The notes under the pieces: generated by a model
Database searches by the model: none
Seen by the model: only the letters and a program-made list of their open reading frames with translations
Told to the model about the DNA's origin: nothing
NCBI RefSeq assembly: GCF_036639235.1
Contig: NZ_JAVWJB010000001.1
Span: 1 to 64,000 of the forward strand
Length of the DNA: 64,000 nucleotides
Direction of reading: 5' to 3'
Origin: Clostridium_AB sp036639235
GTDB lineage: Bacteria; Bacillota; Clostridia; Clostridiales; Caloramatoraceae
Program-made: the position numbers and the translations under genes
In this document: one piece after another, positions 16,368 through 26,049 of the stretch
How the letters are laid out: each line of letters begins with the position of its first letter
Numbering within the stretch: position 1 is the stretch's first letter

Positions 16368-18359
16368 ATGGATAAAATCAAAGCTCAAATAGATTCTTTA
16401 AGGAATAAGCTTGAGAAGGCAAATAAGGATTACTATGTTTTAGATAATCCAGTTATAAGTGATTATGAATACGATATGATGATGAGAGAGCTTAGGAATC
16501 TTGAAGAAAATCATCCAGAATATATGAGTGAATCTTCACCAACTGTTAGGGTTGGTGGAGAGGCACTAAGTCAATTTAATCAGGTAACCCATACTGTTCC
16601 TATGATAAGTCTACAGGATGTATTTAGTTTTGAAGAACTTAGGGATTTTGATAGAAGAGTTAAGGGTGTATGTTCTGATGTTACATATATAGTAGAACTT
16701 AAAATAGATGGTTTATCAGTAAGCCTTATCTACGAAAACGGTTCATTTAAAAGTGGAGCAACTAGGGGAGATGGACTTGTAGGAGAAGATGTTACAGAAA
16801 ACCTTAAGACTATTAAGTCTATGCCACTTATAATAGAAGATAAAAATCTTCTAGAGGTACGTGGAGAAGTATATATTGATAAAAAGTCATTTGAGGCTCT
16901 TAATAGTGAAAGAAAAGAAAATGGAGAAGCTTTATTTGCAAATCCTCGTAATGCAGCAGCGGGATCACTTAGACAATTAGACCCTAAAATAGCAGCTAAG
17001 AGAAAACTTAGTGTACTTATATTTAATATTCAAAGATATTCTGGAAGTAAAATTGCATCCCATGAAGAGGGACTTAAGTATCTTGAAGAATTAGGATTTA
17101 GTGTTAGTCCGAATAGATTTACATGTAGTGATATAGAGTCTGTAATAGATGCTATAGGTAGGATTGGAGAAAATAGAGATTCTATTCCATTTGAAATAGA
17201 TGGTGTTGTTGTAAAGGTAGATAGTATTTCACAAAGAGAGGAGCTTGGAGAAACAGCTAAGTTTCCAAGATGGGCAGCAGCATATAAATTCCCTGCCCAA
17301 ATGAAAAAAACTAAGTTAAAGGATATTATTCTTCAAGTAGGAAGAACAGGAGCTATAACTCCAACAGCTATTTTAGAACCAGTACTTGTTTCGGGAAGTA
17401 CAGTTTCTAGAGCCGCACTACATAATGAGGATTATATTAAGGAAAAAGATATAAGAATAGGCGATAGTGTTTACATCCAAAAAGCAGGTGAAATAATACC
17501 TGAGGTTGTTAGTGTTATTGAGGAGGATAGAGATGGTAGTGAAATTGAATTTAAAATGCCATCGGTATGTCCTGCATGTGGAGAACCAGTAGTTAGAAAT
17601 GAAGGAGAATCTGCAGTTAAATGTATAAATGTTAACTGTGAAGCACAGCTAAGAAGAAGTATTATACATTTTGTATCTAGGGATGCTATGAATATTGAGG
17701 GTATGGGACCTAAGGTAGTAGACCTTCTTATAGATAATAATCTACTAGAAAACATAGCAGATATATATAATTTAGATAGAAGTAAGCTACTAGAACTTCC
17801 AAGAATGGGAGAAAAGTCGGTAGATAAACTTTTAGACTCTATAGAAAAAACTAAAGAAAACCATATTAGTAAGCTAATATTTGGACTTGGTATAAGATAT
17901 ATAGGTCTTAAAGCTGCAAAAAATCTTGCAAAAGAATATAAAAATATCGAAAAACTTGCAAAAACAGACTATGAAAGTTTAATACAGGTTGATGAAATTG
18001 GTAGCAAGATGGCTGAAAGTATAGTGCAGTATTTTAGTGATGATAAGAATATCTCCCTTATTGAAAAACTTAAGTTAAGTGGATTAAGATTTGAGGAGGA
18101 AGAGAAAGTTACTGAAAATACTAGGAGTGTAAGCTTTGAGGGGATGACTTTCGTATTAACAGGAACACTTGAACAATTTAATAGAAGTGAGGCGGCTGAT
18201 ATTATAGAATCACTTGGTGGAAAGGTATCCTCAAGTGTATCTAAGAAAACAACATACTTACTTGCAGGAAAAGATGCAGGAAGTAAGCTTAAGAAGGCAC
18301 AGGATCTTTCGGTTAATATAATAACTGAAGATGAGTTTAGGGTAATGATCAATGGTTAG
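16368..18359 (+). CDS. ligA: NAD+-dependent DNA ligase LigA
   Basis: 663 aa, full length. It shows the Ia domain, the AMP-accepting lysine in ELKIDGLS (about residue 111), then the oligonucleotide-binding domain. A four-Cys zinc finger follows (CPACGEP ... CINVNCEAQ), then helix-hairpin-helix repeats and a C-terminal BRCT domain (SFEGMTFVLTGTLEQFNRSE onward). It seals nicks in replication and repair. It is coupled to pcrA (11 bp) and overlaps the next gene by 8 bp. Confidence 0.98.
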   Translation: MDKIKAQIDSLRNKLEKANKDYYVLDNPVISDYEYDMMMRELRNLEENHPEYMSESSPTVRVGGEALSQFNQVTHTVPMISLQDVFSFEELRDFDRRVKGVCSDVTYIVELKIDGLSVSLIYENGSFKSGATRGDGLVGEDVTENLKTIKSMPLIIEDKNLLEVRGEVYIDKKSFEALNSERKENGEALFANPRNAAAGSLRQLDPKIAAKRKLSVLIFNIQRYSGSKIASHEEGLKYLEELGFSVSPNRFTCSDIESVIDAIGRIGENRDSIPFEIDGVVVKVDSISQREELGETAKFPRWAAAYKFPAQMKKTKLKDIILQVGRTGAITPTAILEPVLVSGSTVSRAALHNEDYIKEKDIRIGDSVYIQKAGEIIPEVVSVIEEDRDGSEIEFKMPSVCPACGEPVVRNEGESAVKCINVNCEAQLRRSIIHFVSRDAMNIEGMGPKVVDLLIDNNLLENIADIYNLDRSKLLELPRMGEKSVDKLLDSIEKTKENHISKLIFGLGIRYIGLKAAKNLAKEYKNIEKLAKTDYESLIQVDEIGSKMAESIVQYFSDDKNISLIEKLKLSGLRFEEEEKVTENTRSVSFEGMTFVLTGTLEQFNRSEAADIIESLGGKVSSSVSKKTTYLLAGKDAGSKLKKAQDLSVNIITEDEFRVMING

Positions 18360-18636
18360 GTTTTTAAAGATAGTAGATTGTTTAACCTGGGTTATGATGG
18401 TTATAACATTTATGGTTGCTGTTTTTACCATGTTAGTAGCCTTTGGGATATCATGGAGGTCAGGTTCTATATATTTTATTAACCTAAAGGTTGTTGAAAT
18501 TTGTCTAGCTATTACACTTGCACTTTGGGGAACAACAGCAGTTACCCTTAAGGATAAAAAATCTAAGGTACACGGATGTATTTCTTATGGACTTTGTATA
18601 ATTCTAATTATTTTTGTTGCATTTGGAATATATTAG
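18352..18636 (+). CDS. Small hypothetical membrane protein
   Basis: 94 aa. It begins inside the last codons of ligA (8-bp overlap) and is therefore probably translationally coupled. Three hydrophobic segments are visible (residues about 10-32, 42-62 and 72-92), with short charged loops (KDKKSKVHG). No conserved catalytic residues are seen and I recognise no family. A terminator follows. Confidence 0.65.
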   Translation: MVRFLKIVDCLTWVMMVITFMVAVFTMLVAFGISWRSGSIYFINLKVVEICLAITLALWGTTAVTLKDKKSKVHGCISYGLCIILIIFVAFGIY

Positions 18637-18670
18637 TGTTTTACTATGAAATACATATGTTTTACTAAGA

Positions 18671-18706
18671 AAAAAAGGATAGAAAGCTTTCTATCCTTTG
18701 ATTTTT
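18671..18706 (+). terminator. Rho-independent terminator after the pcrA-ligA operon
   Basis: A perfect 13-bp palindromic stem AAAGGATAGAAAG/CTTTCTATCCTTT, then GATTTTT. Confidence 0.85.
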
Positions 18707-18746
18707 ATCCTAAATATTTGAATAAATGTAATTAATATTTAGCAAT

Positions 18747-18772
18747 ATATTTATACTGAATAGTATAAATAT
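18747..18772. promoter_or_regulatory. Perfect 11-bp inverted repeat, candidate operator
   Basis: ATATTTATACT (18747-18757), GAAT, AGTATAAATAT (18762-18772). Its first 18 bases recur exactly at 48001-48018, in front of the TetR-family gene. It sits in the 484-bp intergenic region before opp, which otherwise holds only AT-rich sequence, a promoter and a cre site. Confidence 0.35.
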
Positions 18773-18974
18773 TAAAAAAAGTAGATTTATCCTTGTTTTT
18801 GTATTCAAAATAATATATAAATATATTATGTTATTCGTAAAAAGCTTGATTTTCTGTAGTGATTTTTCTATAATATGAATAATTTAAAAAGAAAGTTTCA
18901 CTCTTTTATAGAAAAATATTGTCTAAACCAATTTTTACAAAATTTATTTTATCGTAAAAATCGACAAAATAATG

Positions 18975-18980
18975 TATAAT
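18975..18980 (+). promoter_or_regulatory. Putative -10 of the opp operon
   Basis: TATAAT preceded directly by TG; the -35 is weak. About 140 nt of leader would precede oppB, including the cre site at 19057. Confidence 0.4.
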
Positions 18981-19056
18981 AGACTTTATCATATTAAGTC
19001 GATAAAAGATAATCTTATATAAATTGTATGCAGATTAGAAAATATTTCTATTTAAG

Positions 19057-19072
19057 TAGAAAGCGTTTTCCA
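19057..19072. promoter_or_regulatory. Candidate CcpA-binding cre site upstream of opp
   Basis: TAGAAAGCGTTTTCCA matches the cre consensus WTGNAARCGNWWWCA in all but one conserved position. It lies downstream of the putative -10, so CcpA binding would block elongation and repress peptide uptake when sugars are plentiful. Confidence 0.55.
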
Positions 19073-19120
19073 AAATATGGCATTATTTGAAGAAAAAGTA
19101 GAGGGTTAGGAGGAAAAATT

Positions 19121-20041
19121 ATGTTAACTTACATCGGAAAAAGACTATTTGCTAGTTTACTAACATTATGGATAGTAATCACAGCAACCTTTTTTCTAAT
19201 TCATTCATTACCTGGAGGACCATTCCAAGGTGAGAAGAACTATCCGCCAGAAGTACTTGCAAGCATGAATGCTAAGTATGGACTAGATAAGCCTATATCA
19301 GAGCAGTATGTAAACTATATAACTGGACTATTAAAGGGAGATCTTGGACCATCACTTAAGTACCAAGGTAGAACAGTAAATGATATCGTTGGATATTCAT
19401 TCCCAGCATCAGCTAAGCTAGGACTTGTTACTGTTGTAATATCAGTGGTAATTGGAACGTGGATGGGTATAGTTTCAGCATTAAATCAAGGAAAGTGGCA
19501 GGATAAACTATGTATGGTTGTATCCACTTTTGGAGTTACGGTTCCAAGTTTCGTACTTGCAACATTCCTAATATATATATTCTCGTTAAATCTAAGACTA
19601 TTGCCAACTATAGGCTTTAGTGAGCCGATACATTATATAATGCCGGTATTAGCATTAGGGGGTTACTCTATTGCATTTATATCAAGATTATCAAGATCAA
19701 GTTTACTTGATGTTATAAGACAAGATTATATGAGAACAGCGAAGGCTAAGGGATTATCACAAAGAACAATCACTTACAAGCACGCACTTAAAAACTCATT
19801 GATTCCGATTATTACCTACCTAGGGCCGCTTACAGCAGCTATTATTACAGGAAGCTTTGTTGTAGAGCAGATATTCGGTATTCCAGGGCTTGGACGTGAG
19901 TTTGTTACAACTATAAATAATAGAGATTACACAGCTATCATGGGTATTACAGTATTCTACAGTTCATTAGTTATATTCTTTAACTTTATTGTAGATATAC
20001 TATATTCACTAGTAGACCCAAGAATAAAGCTTGGTCAATAG
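19121..20041 (+). CDS. oppB: Oligopeptide ABC transporter permease OppB
   Basis: 306 aa. It has the DppB/OppB N-terminus MLTYIGKRLFASLLTLWIVI, six transmembrane segments and the EAA loop DYMRTAKAKGLSQRTITYKH that contacts the ATPase. It is the first gene of oppBCDFA, with spacings of 16, 13 and -1 bp within BCDF. With OppC it forms the channel for peptide import. The operon has a cre site in its leader. Confidence 0.95.
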   Translation: MLTYIGKRLFASLLTLWIVITATFFLIHSLPGGPFQGEKNYPPEVLASMNAKYGLDKPISEQYVNYITGLLKGDLGPSLKYQGRTVNDIVGYSFPASAKLGLVTVVISVVIGTWMGIVSALNQGKWQDKLCMVVSTFGVTVPSFVLATFLIYIFSLNLRLLPTIGFSEPIHYIMPVLALGGYSIAFISRLSRSSLLDVIRQDYMRTAKAKGLSQRTITYKHALKNSLIPIITYLGPLTAAIITGSFVVEQIFGIPGLGREFVTTINNRDYTAIMGITVFYSSLVIFFNFIVDILYSLVDPRIKLGQ

Positions 20042-20057
20042 GTAAAGGAGGTATATT

Positions 20058-20972
20058 ATGCAATTAACAAGTGAGAAGTTTAAAAAAGTTGCTAAGGAAG
20101 ATATAGCAAAACAAGAAGTCATAAGACCTAGCGTAACCTATTGGCAAGACGTATGGAGAAGACTTAAATCAAACAAGTTAGCAATGGCTGGACTTGTAAT
20201 GGTAGTAATAATGGTACTATTTGTTTTAGTTGGACCTATGATTTCACCTTATTCATATTTTGAACAAAACTATGATATAACAAATCAAGGACCAAGTGCA
20301 GCACACTGGTTCGGTACAGACCAATTTGGTCGTGACATATTAACAAGAGTTATGCACGGTGGAAGAATATCACTAACAATTGGTTTTGTAGTAAGTATTC
20401 TTAACCTAGTAATAGGTGTTATCTACGGAGGTATCTCAGGATACATTGGTGGAAAAGTTGATGATATGATGATGAGAGTTGTTGACGTACTTTACTCAAT
20501 TCCAATGATGATATATGTAATACTTCTAATTCTAGTACTAGATGCAGGTATGTTTAGTATTATAGTTGGTATTTCTATTTCAAGCTGGGTTGGTATGGCT
20601 AGAATAGTTAGAGGACAGGTTCTATCTCTTAAGGAACAAGAATTTGTACTTGCAGCTAAAACACTAGGTGCATCACCGGTTAGAATATTATTTAAGCACC
20701 TTATACCTAATACAATGGGACCTATAATAGTATCTGTAACACTTGCAATTCCAAGTGCTATATTTACAGAGTCATTCCTAAGCTATATTGGACTTGGTAT
20801 ATCAGCTCCAGATGCTTCATGGGGAACTCTATGTTCAGAGGCTATGAAGGGATGGATAACATATCCTTATCAATTATTCTTCCCAGCAATGGCAATCTGT
20901 GTAACAATATTTGCATTCCAGCTACTAGGTGATGGATTAAGAGACGCTCTAGATCCTAAGATGCGTAAATAA
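20058..20972 (+). CDS. oppC: Oligopeptide ABC transporter permease OppC
   Basis: 304 aa. The cytoplasmic N-terminus is longer than that of OppB; then follow the OppC_N segment (WRRLKSNKLAMAGLVMVV), the GTDQFGRDILTRVMHGGRIS motif and the EAA loop EFVLAAKTLGASPVRILFKH. Five or six transmembrane helices are expected. It is the partner of OppB, with a strong AAAGGAGG ribosome binding site. Confidence 0.95.
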   Translation: MQLTSEKFKKVAKEDIAKQEVIRPSVTYWQDVWRRLKSNKLAMAGLVMVVIMVLFVLVGPMISPYSYFEQNYDITNQGPSAAHWFGTDQFGRDILTRVMHGGRISLTIGFVVSILNLVIGVIYGGISGYIGGKVDDMMMRVVDVLYSIPMMIYVILLILVLDAGMFSIIVGISISSWVGMARIVRGQVLSLKEQEFVLAAKTLGASPVRILFKHLIPNTMGPIIVSVTLAIPSAIFTESFLSYIGLGISAPDASWGTLCSEAMKGWITYPYQLFFPAMAICVTIFAFQLLGDGLRDALDPKMRK

Positions 20973-20985
20973 GGAGGAAAAGGAA

Positions 20986-21996
20986 ATGAAGAATATACTA
21001 AAAGTAACAAACCTGAACACCTCATTCTTTACTCATGCTGGAGAAGTTAAGGCAGTAGGAGGAGTATCCTTTGAACTAAAAGAAGGAGAAGCTCTTGGTA
21101 TAGTTGGAGAATCAGGTAGTGGTAAGAGTATTACAATGATGTCTATTATGAGACTACTTGCTGATAATGGAAAGATTATAGAGGGAGAAATCCTTTTTAA
21201 AGATAGAAGTATAACTGAGCTTACAGAGAAGGAAATGGAAAATATCCGTGGAAATGAAATGGGTATGATATTCCAGGACCCAATGACAAGCTTAAACCCT
21301 GTATTAACAGTTGGTGATCAGTTAATGGAACCTTTAAGAAAACACAAGAAGATGAATAAGGAGGAGGCTTTCAAGAAGGCAGTGGAAATGCTAGAATTAG
21401 TTGGTATTCCAAGTCCTGAAAGTAGAATGAGCCAGTATCCACATGAGTTTTCAGGTGGTATGAGACAGAGAGTTATGATTGCTATGGCACTAACTTGTCA
21501 GCCTCAACTTCTTATAGCTGATGAGCCTACAACAGCACTTGATGTTACAATACAGGCACAGATTCTTGAAATTATGAAGGATCTTAAAGAAAAAATAAAT
21601 ACATCAATTATTTTAATTACCCATGACCTTGGTGTTGTTGCAGATGTATGTGACAGAATCAATGTTATGTATGGTGGAACTATTGTAGAAAGTGGAAAAG
21701 CAAACGATATATTCTACAATCCAAAACATCCATATACATGGGGACTACTTAAGTCAGTTCCAAACCCTAAGGAATTAGTTAAGGAAAGACTTAAGCCAAT
21801 AGATGGTCAACCGCCAGATCTTTTAAATCCACCAGTTGGATGTCCATTTGCAGCTAGATGTGACTATGCAATGGAGATATGTGTTGAAACTAGACCAGAA
21901 GCTTTTGAAATAGCTGAGGGACACTGTGCAGCATGTTGGCTAAACCATCCAGATGCTCCTAAGGTAGAAGCACCTGTAGGAAGGGAGGCAAACTAA
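20986..21996 (+). CDS. oppD: Oligopeptide ABC transporter ATPase OppD
   Basis: 336 aa. It has Walker A GESGSGKS, Q-loop FQDP, ABC signature FSGGMRQRV, Walker B LLIADEPTTALD and the switch His in LITHDLG. The C-terminal oligopeptide extension carries four Cys (CPFAARCDYAMEICVE ... C), the site that binds a 4Fe-4S cluster in some OppD/DppD proteins. The stop overlaps the start of oppF (TAATG). Confidence 0.95.
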   Translation: MKNILKVTNLNTSFFTHAGEVKAVGGVSFELKEGEALGIVGESGSGKSITMMSIMRLLADNGKIIEGEILFKDRSITELTEKEMENIRGNEMGMIFQDPMTSLNPVLTVGDQLMEPLRKHKKMNKEEAFKKAVEMLELVGIPSPESRMSQYPHEFSGGMRQRVMIAMALTCQPQLLIADEPTTALDVTIQAQILEIMKDLKEKINTSIILITHDLGVVADVCDRINVMYGGTIVESGKANDIFYNPKHPYTWGLLKSVPNPKELVKERLKPIDGQPPDLLNPPVGCPFAARCDYAMEICVETRPEAFEIAEGHCAACWLNHPDAPKVEAPVGREAN

Positions 21997-22967
21997 TGAC
22001 TAAGCCATTATTAGAAGTTAAAAACCTTAAAAAATACTTCCCTATTAAGAAGGGACTACTAGGAAACAAAATAAGCTATGTTAAGTCAGTAGACGATATT
22101 AGCTTTACTATAAACAAGGGGGAAACCCTAGGACTTGTTGGAGAGTCAGGATGTGGAAAGACTACAACAGGAAGAACAATACTTAAGCTTTATGAGCCAA
22201 CAGCAGGAGACATTATATATAATGGAGTTAATCTTTCACCGTTATCTTCAGGTCAAATGCAAGATTACAGAAAGAAAATGCAGATGATCTTCCAAGATCC
22301 ATATGCATCACTTAACTCAAGAATGACTGTTGGAGATATAATAGGAGAGCCTATAGATATCCATAAAATAGCTAAGGGACAAGAAAGAAAAGACAGAATA
22401 AGCTACTTACTAGAAAGAGTTGGTCTTAACAGTGAGCATGCTAATAGATACCCACATGAGTTTTCAGGTGGACAAAGACAAAGAATAGGTATTGCTAGAG
22501 CACTAGCAGTTGAGCCAGAATTTATTGTATGTGATGAGCCTATATCAGCTCTTGACGTATCAATTCAGGCACAGGTTGTAAATATGCTTGAAGACCTTCA
22601 AAGCGAACTTGGTCTAACTTACCTATTTATAGCCCATGATTTATCAATGGTTAAGCATATTTCTAACAGAGTTGGAGTTATGTATCTTGGAAACATGGTA
22701 GAACTTGCAGAAAGTAATGAGCTTTATAGCAATCCATTACACCCATATACACAGGCATTATTATCTGCAATTCCTATTCCAGACCCAGAGGAATCTAGAG
22801 CTAAACAGAGAATAATACTAGAAGGAGATATTCCATCTCCAATAGACCCTCCAGCAGGATGTAGATTCGCTGGAAGATGTAGATACGCTAAGCCAGAGTG
22901 TTTTGAAACGAATCCAGTTGTTAAGGAAGTTTCACCAGGACACCAGGTAGCATGTCACTTATATTAG
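21996..22967 (+). CDS. oppF: Oligopeptide ABC transporter ATPase OppF
   Basis: 323 aa. It has Walker A GESGCGKT, signature FSGGQRQRIGIARAL, Walker B FIVCDEPISALDVS, the His switch FIAHDLS and the C-terminal Cys motif CRFAGRCRYAKPEC. It forms the heterodimeric motor with OppD. Translation is coupled to oppD through a 1-nt overlap. A strong hairpin lies between this gene and oppA. Confidence 0.95.
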   Translation: MTKPLLEVKNLKKYFPIKKGLLGNKISYVKSVDDISFTINKGETLGLVGESGCGKTTTGRTILKLYEPTAGDIIYNGVNLSPLSSGQMQDYRKKMQMIFQDPYASLNSRMTVGDIIGEPIDIHKIAKGQERKDRISYLLERVGLNSEHANRYPHEFSGGQRQRIGIARALAVEPEFIVCDEPISALDVSIQAQVVNMLEDLQSELGLTYLFIAHDLSMVKHISNRVGVMYLGNMVELAESNELYSNPLHPYTQALLSAIPIPDPEESRAKQRIILEGDIPSPIDPPAGCRFAGRCRYAKPECFETNPVVKEVSPGHQVACHLY

Positions 22968-22980
22968 TATTAGCATAAAA

Positions 22981-23008
22981 AACTAGCCTAATATAATTTA
23001 GGCTAGTT
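22981..23008 (+). promoter_or_regulatory. Intercistronic hairpin between oppF and oppA
   Basis: AACTAGCCTAA/TTAGGCTAGTT, 11 bp, 6-nt loop, not followed by a T-run. It is more likely an mRNA-stability or processing element than a terminator, allowing oppA to accumulate separately. Confidence 0.5.
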
Positions 23009-23103
23009 ATACATAAAATGGTATACAAAGATACCTACACATTTAAATGCTATATTCTATCAGTAATGGTAGTTATAAATAAATTTATAGGGAGGATAAG
23101 CAT

Positions 23104-24887
23104 ATGCTTAAAAAGAGACTATCAAAAGTCGTAGCTGTAGGACTTACTGCAGTACTTATGACTATAAGTCTTGCAGGATGCGGTAGTTCAGGAAAGCCTG
23201 ATAACACAGTTGTTATCAACATTTCTGAAGAAGAAAAGACTATCGATCCAGCTCTAAATGAGTCATCATACGCAGGTTCACTAATTGACAACTCATTTGA
23301 AGCTCTAACAAGACTTGACGACAATCAACAACCACAACCAGCAGTTGCTGAATCATGGACAGTTTCACCAGATGGACTAGTTTACTCATTCAAACTTAGA
23401 CAAAACGCTAAGTGGTCAGATGATAAGCCAGTTACTGCAAAGGATTTCGCTTTCGCATGGAAGAGAGTTCTTACTAAGGAAACTGCAGCACCATACTCAG
23501 GATACCTAATGTACATTAAGGGAGCACAAGACTTCTTTGATGGAAAAGCTAAGGACGTAGCGGGAATCAAGGTTAAGGACGATTACAATATCGAAGTTAC
23601 ACTTGAGCACCCAGTATCATACTTCCTTCAATTAACAGCATTCACTCCTTACATGCCTGTAAGAGAAGATGTTGTTGGTGATGCAGCGTGGGCTACTAAG
23701 CCAGAAACTTATATCTCAAACGGACCTCTAGTTCTTAAGGAGTGGAGACCAAAGGATATAATGGTTTACGAAAAGAATCCACACTACTGGAACCCAGAAG
23801 TTGTTAAACTAGATAGACTAGAAGTTAAGATGATTGCAGAGCCATCAAACGCTCTTAATGCATTCAAAACTGGAGAGCTTGACTACATAGAAAAGCCACC
23901 AGCACAAGAAATTCCAAACCTACTTAAGGATGGAACAGCTGTTCAATCAATGAATATTGGTACATACATGTATCTATTTAACCTAAGCGACAAGATGAAG
24001 CAGAAGAATCCTGCTGCATACAAGGCTATGAGCGACGCGAAGGTTAGAAAAGCACTTGCACTTGCACTTGATAGAAAAGCTATCATTGAAACTGCAACTA
24101 AGGGTGGAGAAGTTCCAGCAACTAGTATAGTTCCACCTGGAATTAAGAACTCAAAGGGTGAAGACTTTAGAACTAAGGATTACATCCCAGTAAACGGAAA
24201 CGTTGAAGAAGCTAAGAAGCTTCTAGCTGAGGCTGGATATCCAAATGGACAAGGATTCCCTCAAATTGAACTACTATACAACGTAGGTTCAGGACATGAG
24301 CAAGTAGCTCAAGCTATGCAAGAAATGTGGAGAAAGAACCTTGGTATTAACGTTAAGTTAAGCAACCAAGAGTGGAAAGTATTCCTTGATAGCAAGTCAA
24401 AGAAAGATTTCGAAATGTGTAGAATGGGATGGATTGCAGATTACACTGACCCATCAACATTCCTAAAACTATTCGAAACTAACGGAGAAAATAATGATAC
24501 TGGATATAGCAACAAAGAGGTTGACGATCTAATTAAGAAGGCAGCATCAGAAGTTGATGAAGCTAAGAGAACAGATCTATACCGTCAAGCGGAAGCTATT
24601 ATAATGGATGCTATGCCAGCTATCCCAGTATACTACTACACTGATGTTATCTGCATCAATCCTAAGGTTAAGGGTATTAAGAAGTCACCACTAGGTAGAA
24701 TTCTTCTATACGGAGCANNNNNNNNNNNNNNNNNNNNNNNNNNNNNNNNNNNNNNNNNNNNNNNNNNNNNNNNNNNNNNNNNNNNNNNNNNNNNNNNNNN
24801 NNNNNNNNNNNNNNNNNTAAGGTTAAGGGTATTAAGAAGTCACCACTAGGTAGAATTCTTCTATACGGAGCATCTAAGGAAGCGTAG
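23104..24887 (+). CDS. oppA: Oligopeptide-binding lipoprotein OppA (interrupted by an assembly gap, gene probably intact)
   Basis: A lipoprotein signal (KKRL..., lipobox SLAGC, Cys at about residue 22) is followed by the SBP_bac_5 fold: EEKTIDPALNESSYAGSLID, WSDDKPVTAKDFAFAWKRVL and the signature in the YISNGPLVLKEWRP region. The frame runs to 24717, then 100 N. After the gap, the 55 bases 24663-24717 are repeated exactly (24818-24872) and the gene ends SKEA-stop at 24887. Removing the gap and one copy (155 bp) leaves 1629 bp, in frame, 542 aa, the normal length for OppA. It binds extracellular peptides for OppBCDF. Codon use is very biased, implying high expression. Confidence 0.93.
24718..24817. 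other. 100-N assembly gap flanked by an exact 55-bp duplicate
   Basis: Positions 24663-24717 equal 24818-24872. The pattern is that of two contigs that share a terminal 55-mer and were scaffolded instead of merged. The true gap length is probably minus 55. Confidence 0.9.
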
Positions 24888-24892
24888 TAAAT

Positions 24893-24928
24893 AAAGGGAC
24901 TCTTAGATTTATCTAGGGGTCCTTTTTA
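24893..24928 (+). terminator. Rho-independent terminator after oppA
   Basis: AAAGGGAC...TAGA pairs with TCTA..GGTCCTTT, followed by TTTT. Confidence 0.8.
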
Positions 24929-25061
24929 ATTCCTATAGAAATAAGTAATAGACATTTAAAGTTTATTACTTATTTCTATTTTAGTATTGATAAAAATAAT
25001 GCTATACTTTCACTGTATTTGTCTTAAAAATAATTAAGAATTAAGGTGGAGGTAATTTTAA

Positions 25062-25766
25062 ATGAAAAACTTCTTTTTAAATAATAGATATAAGTTATTA
25101 TTTTTAATACTTGTAATAGGTATTTATATGTTTGTAGAACCGATAAAGGTAAATGTTAATAAAGCAATGGTTATTATGCAAAATGTAGATGTAGAATTAG
25201 TACGTGAGTATATATTAGGATTTGGTGTATGGGCACCTATAGTATCATTTATATTAATGATTCTTCAATCAGTTGTAGCCCCGCTACCTGCATTTATAAT
25301 TACATTTGCTAATGCAGCTATATTTGGATGGGTATATGGGGCGATTCTCTCATGGTCAAGTGCTATGGCAGGAGCAGCACTGTGCTTTTTTATAGCAAGA
25401 CTACTTGGACGCGATGCTATTGAGAAGTTAACATCAAAAAGTGCAGTTAAAAAGGCTGATGACTTTTTCAAGGATTATGGTACATATGCGGTGCTTATAG
25501 CAAGGCTTCTACCATTTATATCATTTGATATAGTAAGTTATGCAGCAGGGCTTACAGGAATGAGATTCTGGAGCTTTTTTATAGCTACGGGAATAGGACA
25601 ATTACCTGCAACGCTTATTTATTCTTATATAGGCGGAATGCTTACAGGAACAATAAAAATGGTGGTTACAGGGTTGTTAATATTATTTGCGGTAAGTACA
25701 TTAATAATATTACTTAAGAAAGTATTGAGTAAAAAAAGTGAAGCTACTAGTGAGAAGGCAGTATAA
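25062..25766 (+). CDS. TVP38/TMEM64 (DedA-like, VTT domain) membrane protein
   Basis: 234 aa. It has five or six hydrophobic segments. The VTT/SNARE-associated domain shows the family motif FIARLLGRDAIEKL and the conserved IARLLPFISFDIVSYAAGLTG (residues about 146-166), where Arg and Pro are the usual signature. Relatives act in membrane homeostasis, probably as lipid scramblases or transporters; the substrate is unknown here. It has its own ribosome binding site (GGTGGAGG) and sits alone between terminators. Confidence 0.88.
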   Translation: MKNFFLNNRYKLLFLILVIGIYMFVEPIKVNVNKAMVIMQNVDVELVREYILGFGVWAPIVSFILMILQSVVAPLPAFIITFANAAIFGWVYGAILSWSSAMAGAALCFFIARLLGRDAIEKLTSKSAVKKADDFFKDYGTYAVLIARLLPFISFDIVSYAAGLTGMRFWSFFIATGIGQLPATLIYSYIGGMLTGTIKMVVTGLLILFAVSTLIILLKKVLSKKSEATSEKAV

Positions 25767-25833
25767 TAAAAGTATATATTAAAAAATAGCAGAATTTAAT
25801 TTATACATGGTAGTTTTTAATATGATATATAAA

Positions 25834-25864
25834 AGAAAAAAAGTAGGGGATACCTACTTTTTTT
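25834..25864. terminator. Bidirectional terminator
   Basis: AAAAAGTAGG/CCTACTTTTT with A-run and T-run on both sides. It serves the TVP38 gene (+) and overlaps the stop of the small Cys protein (-). Confidence 0.8.
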
Positions 25865-26003
25865 GGTTTGGAGAAGAATGTGGGGTAAAGTATGCACAGT
25901 CAGAATTGTAGCCAATATAATTTGAGAACTTGTCTACAACATTTAAGCAGCACTTCCCACTAATAGAATGAATACAATTTTCAGAGCAGTTAATATTAAC
26001 CAT
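25854..26003 (-). CDS. Small cysteine-containing protein, 49 aa
   Basis: The ORF is short: ATG at 26003, 7 nt after a perfect AAGGAGG, with the stop inside the terminator hairpin. The protein begins MVNINCSENCIHSISGKCC and continues with D-C-A-Y-F near the end: Cys pattern C-x3-C-x7-CC-x16-C. The spacing resembles small clostridial Cys-rich, probably metal-binding proteins with the ending 'CAYF'. The strong ribosome binding site and the dedicated terminator make it a real gene. The function is unknown. Confidence 0.7.
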   Translation of the reverse strand: MVNINCSENCIHSISGKCCLNVVDKFSNYIGYNSDCAYFTPHSSPNQKK

Positions 26004-26049
26004 AGCATCTCCTCCTTATACATAGTGTTATCAATATATTAATAATTAT

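Noticed and set aside
23104..24887. Broken or frameshifted oppA
   Set aside because: The gap is bounded by identical 55-mers; merging them restores an in-frame gene of normal length.
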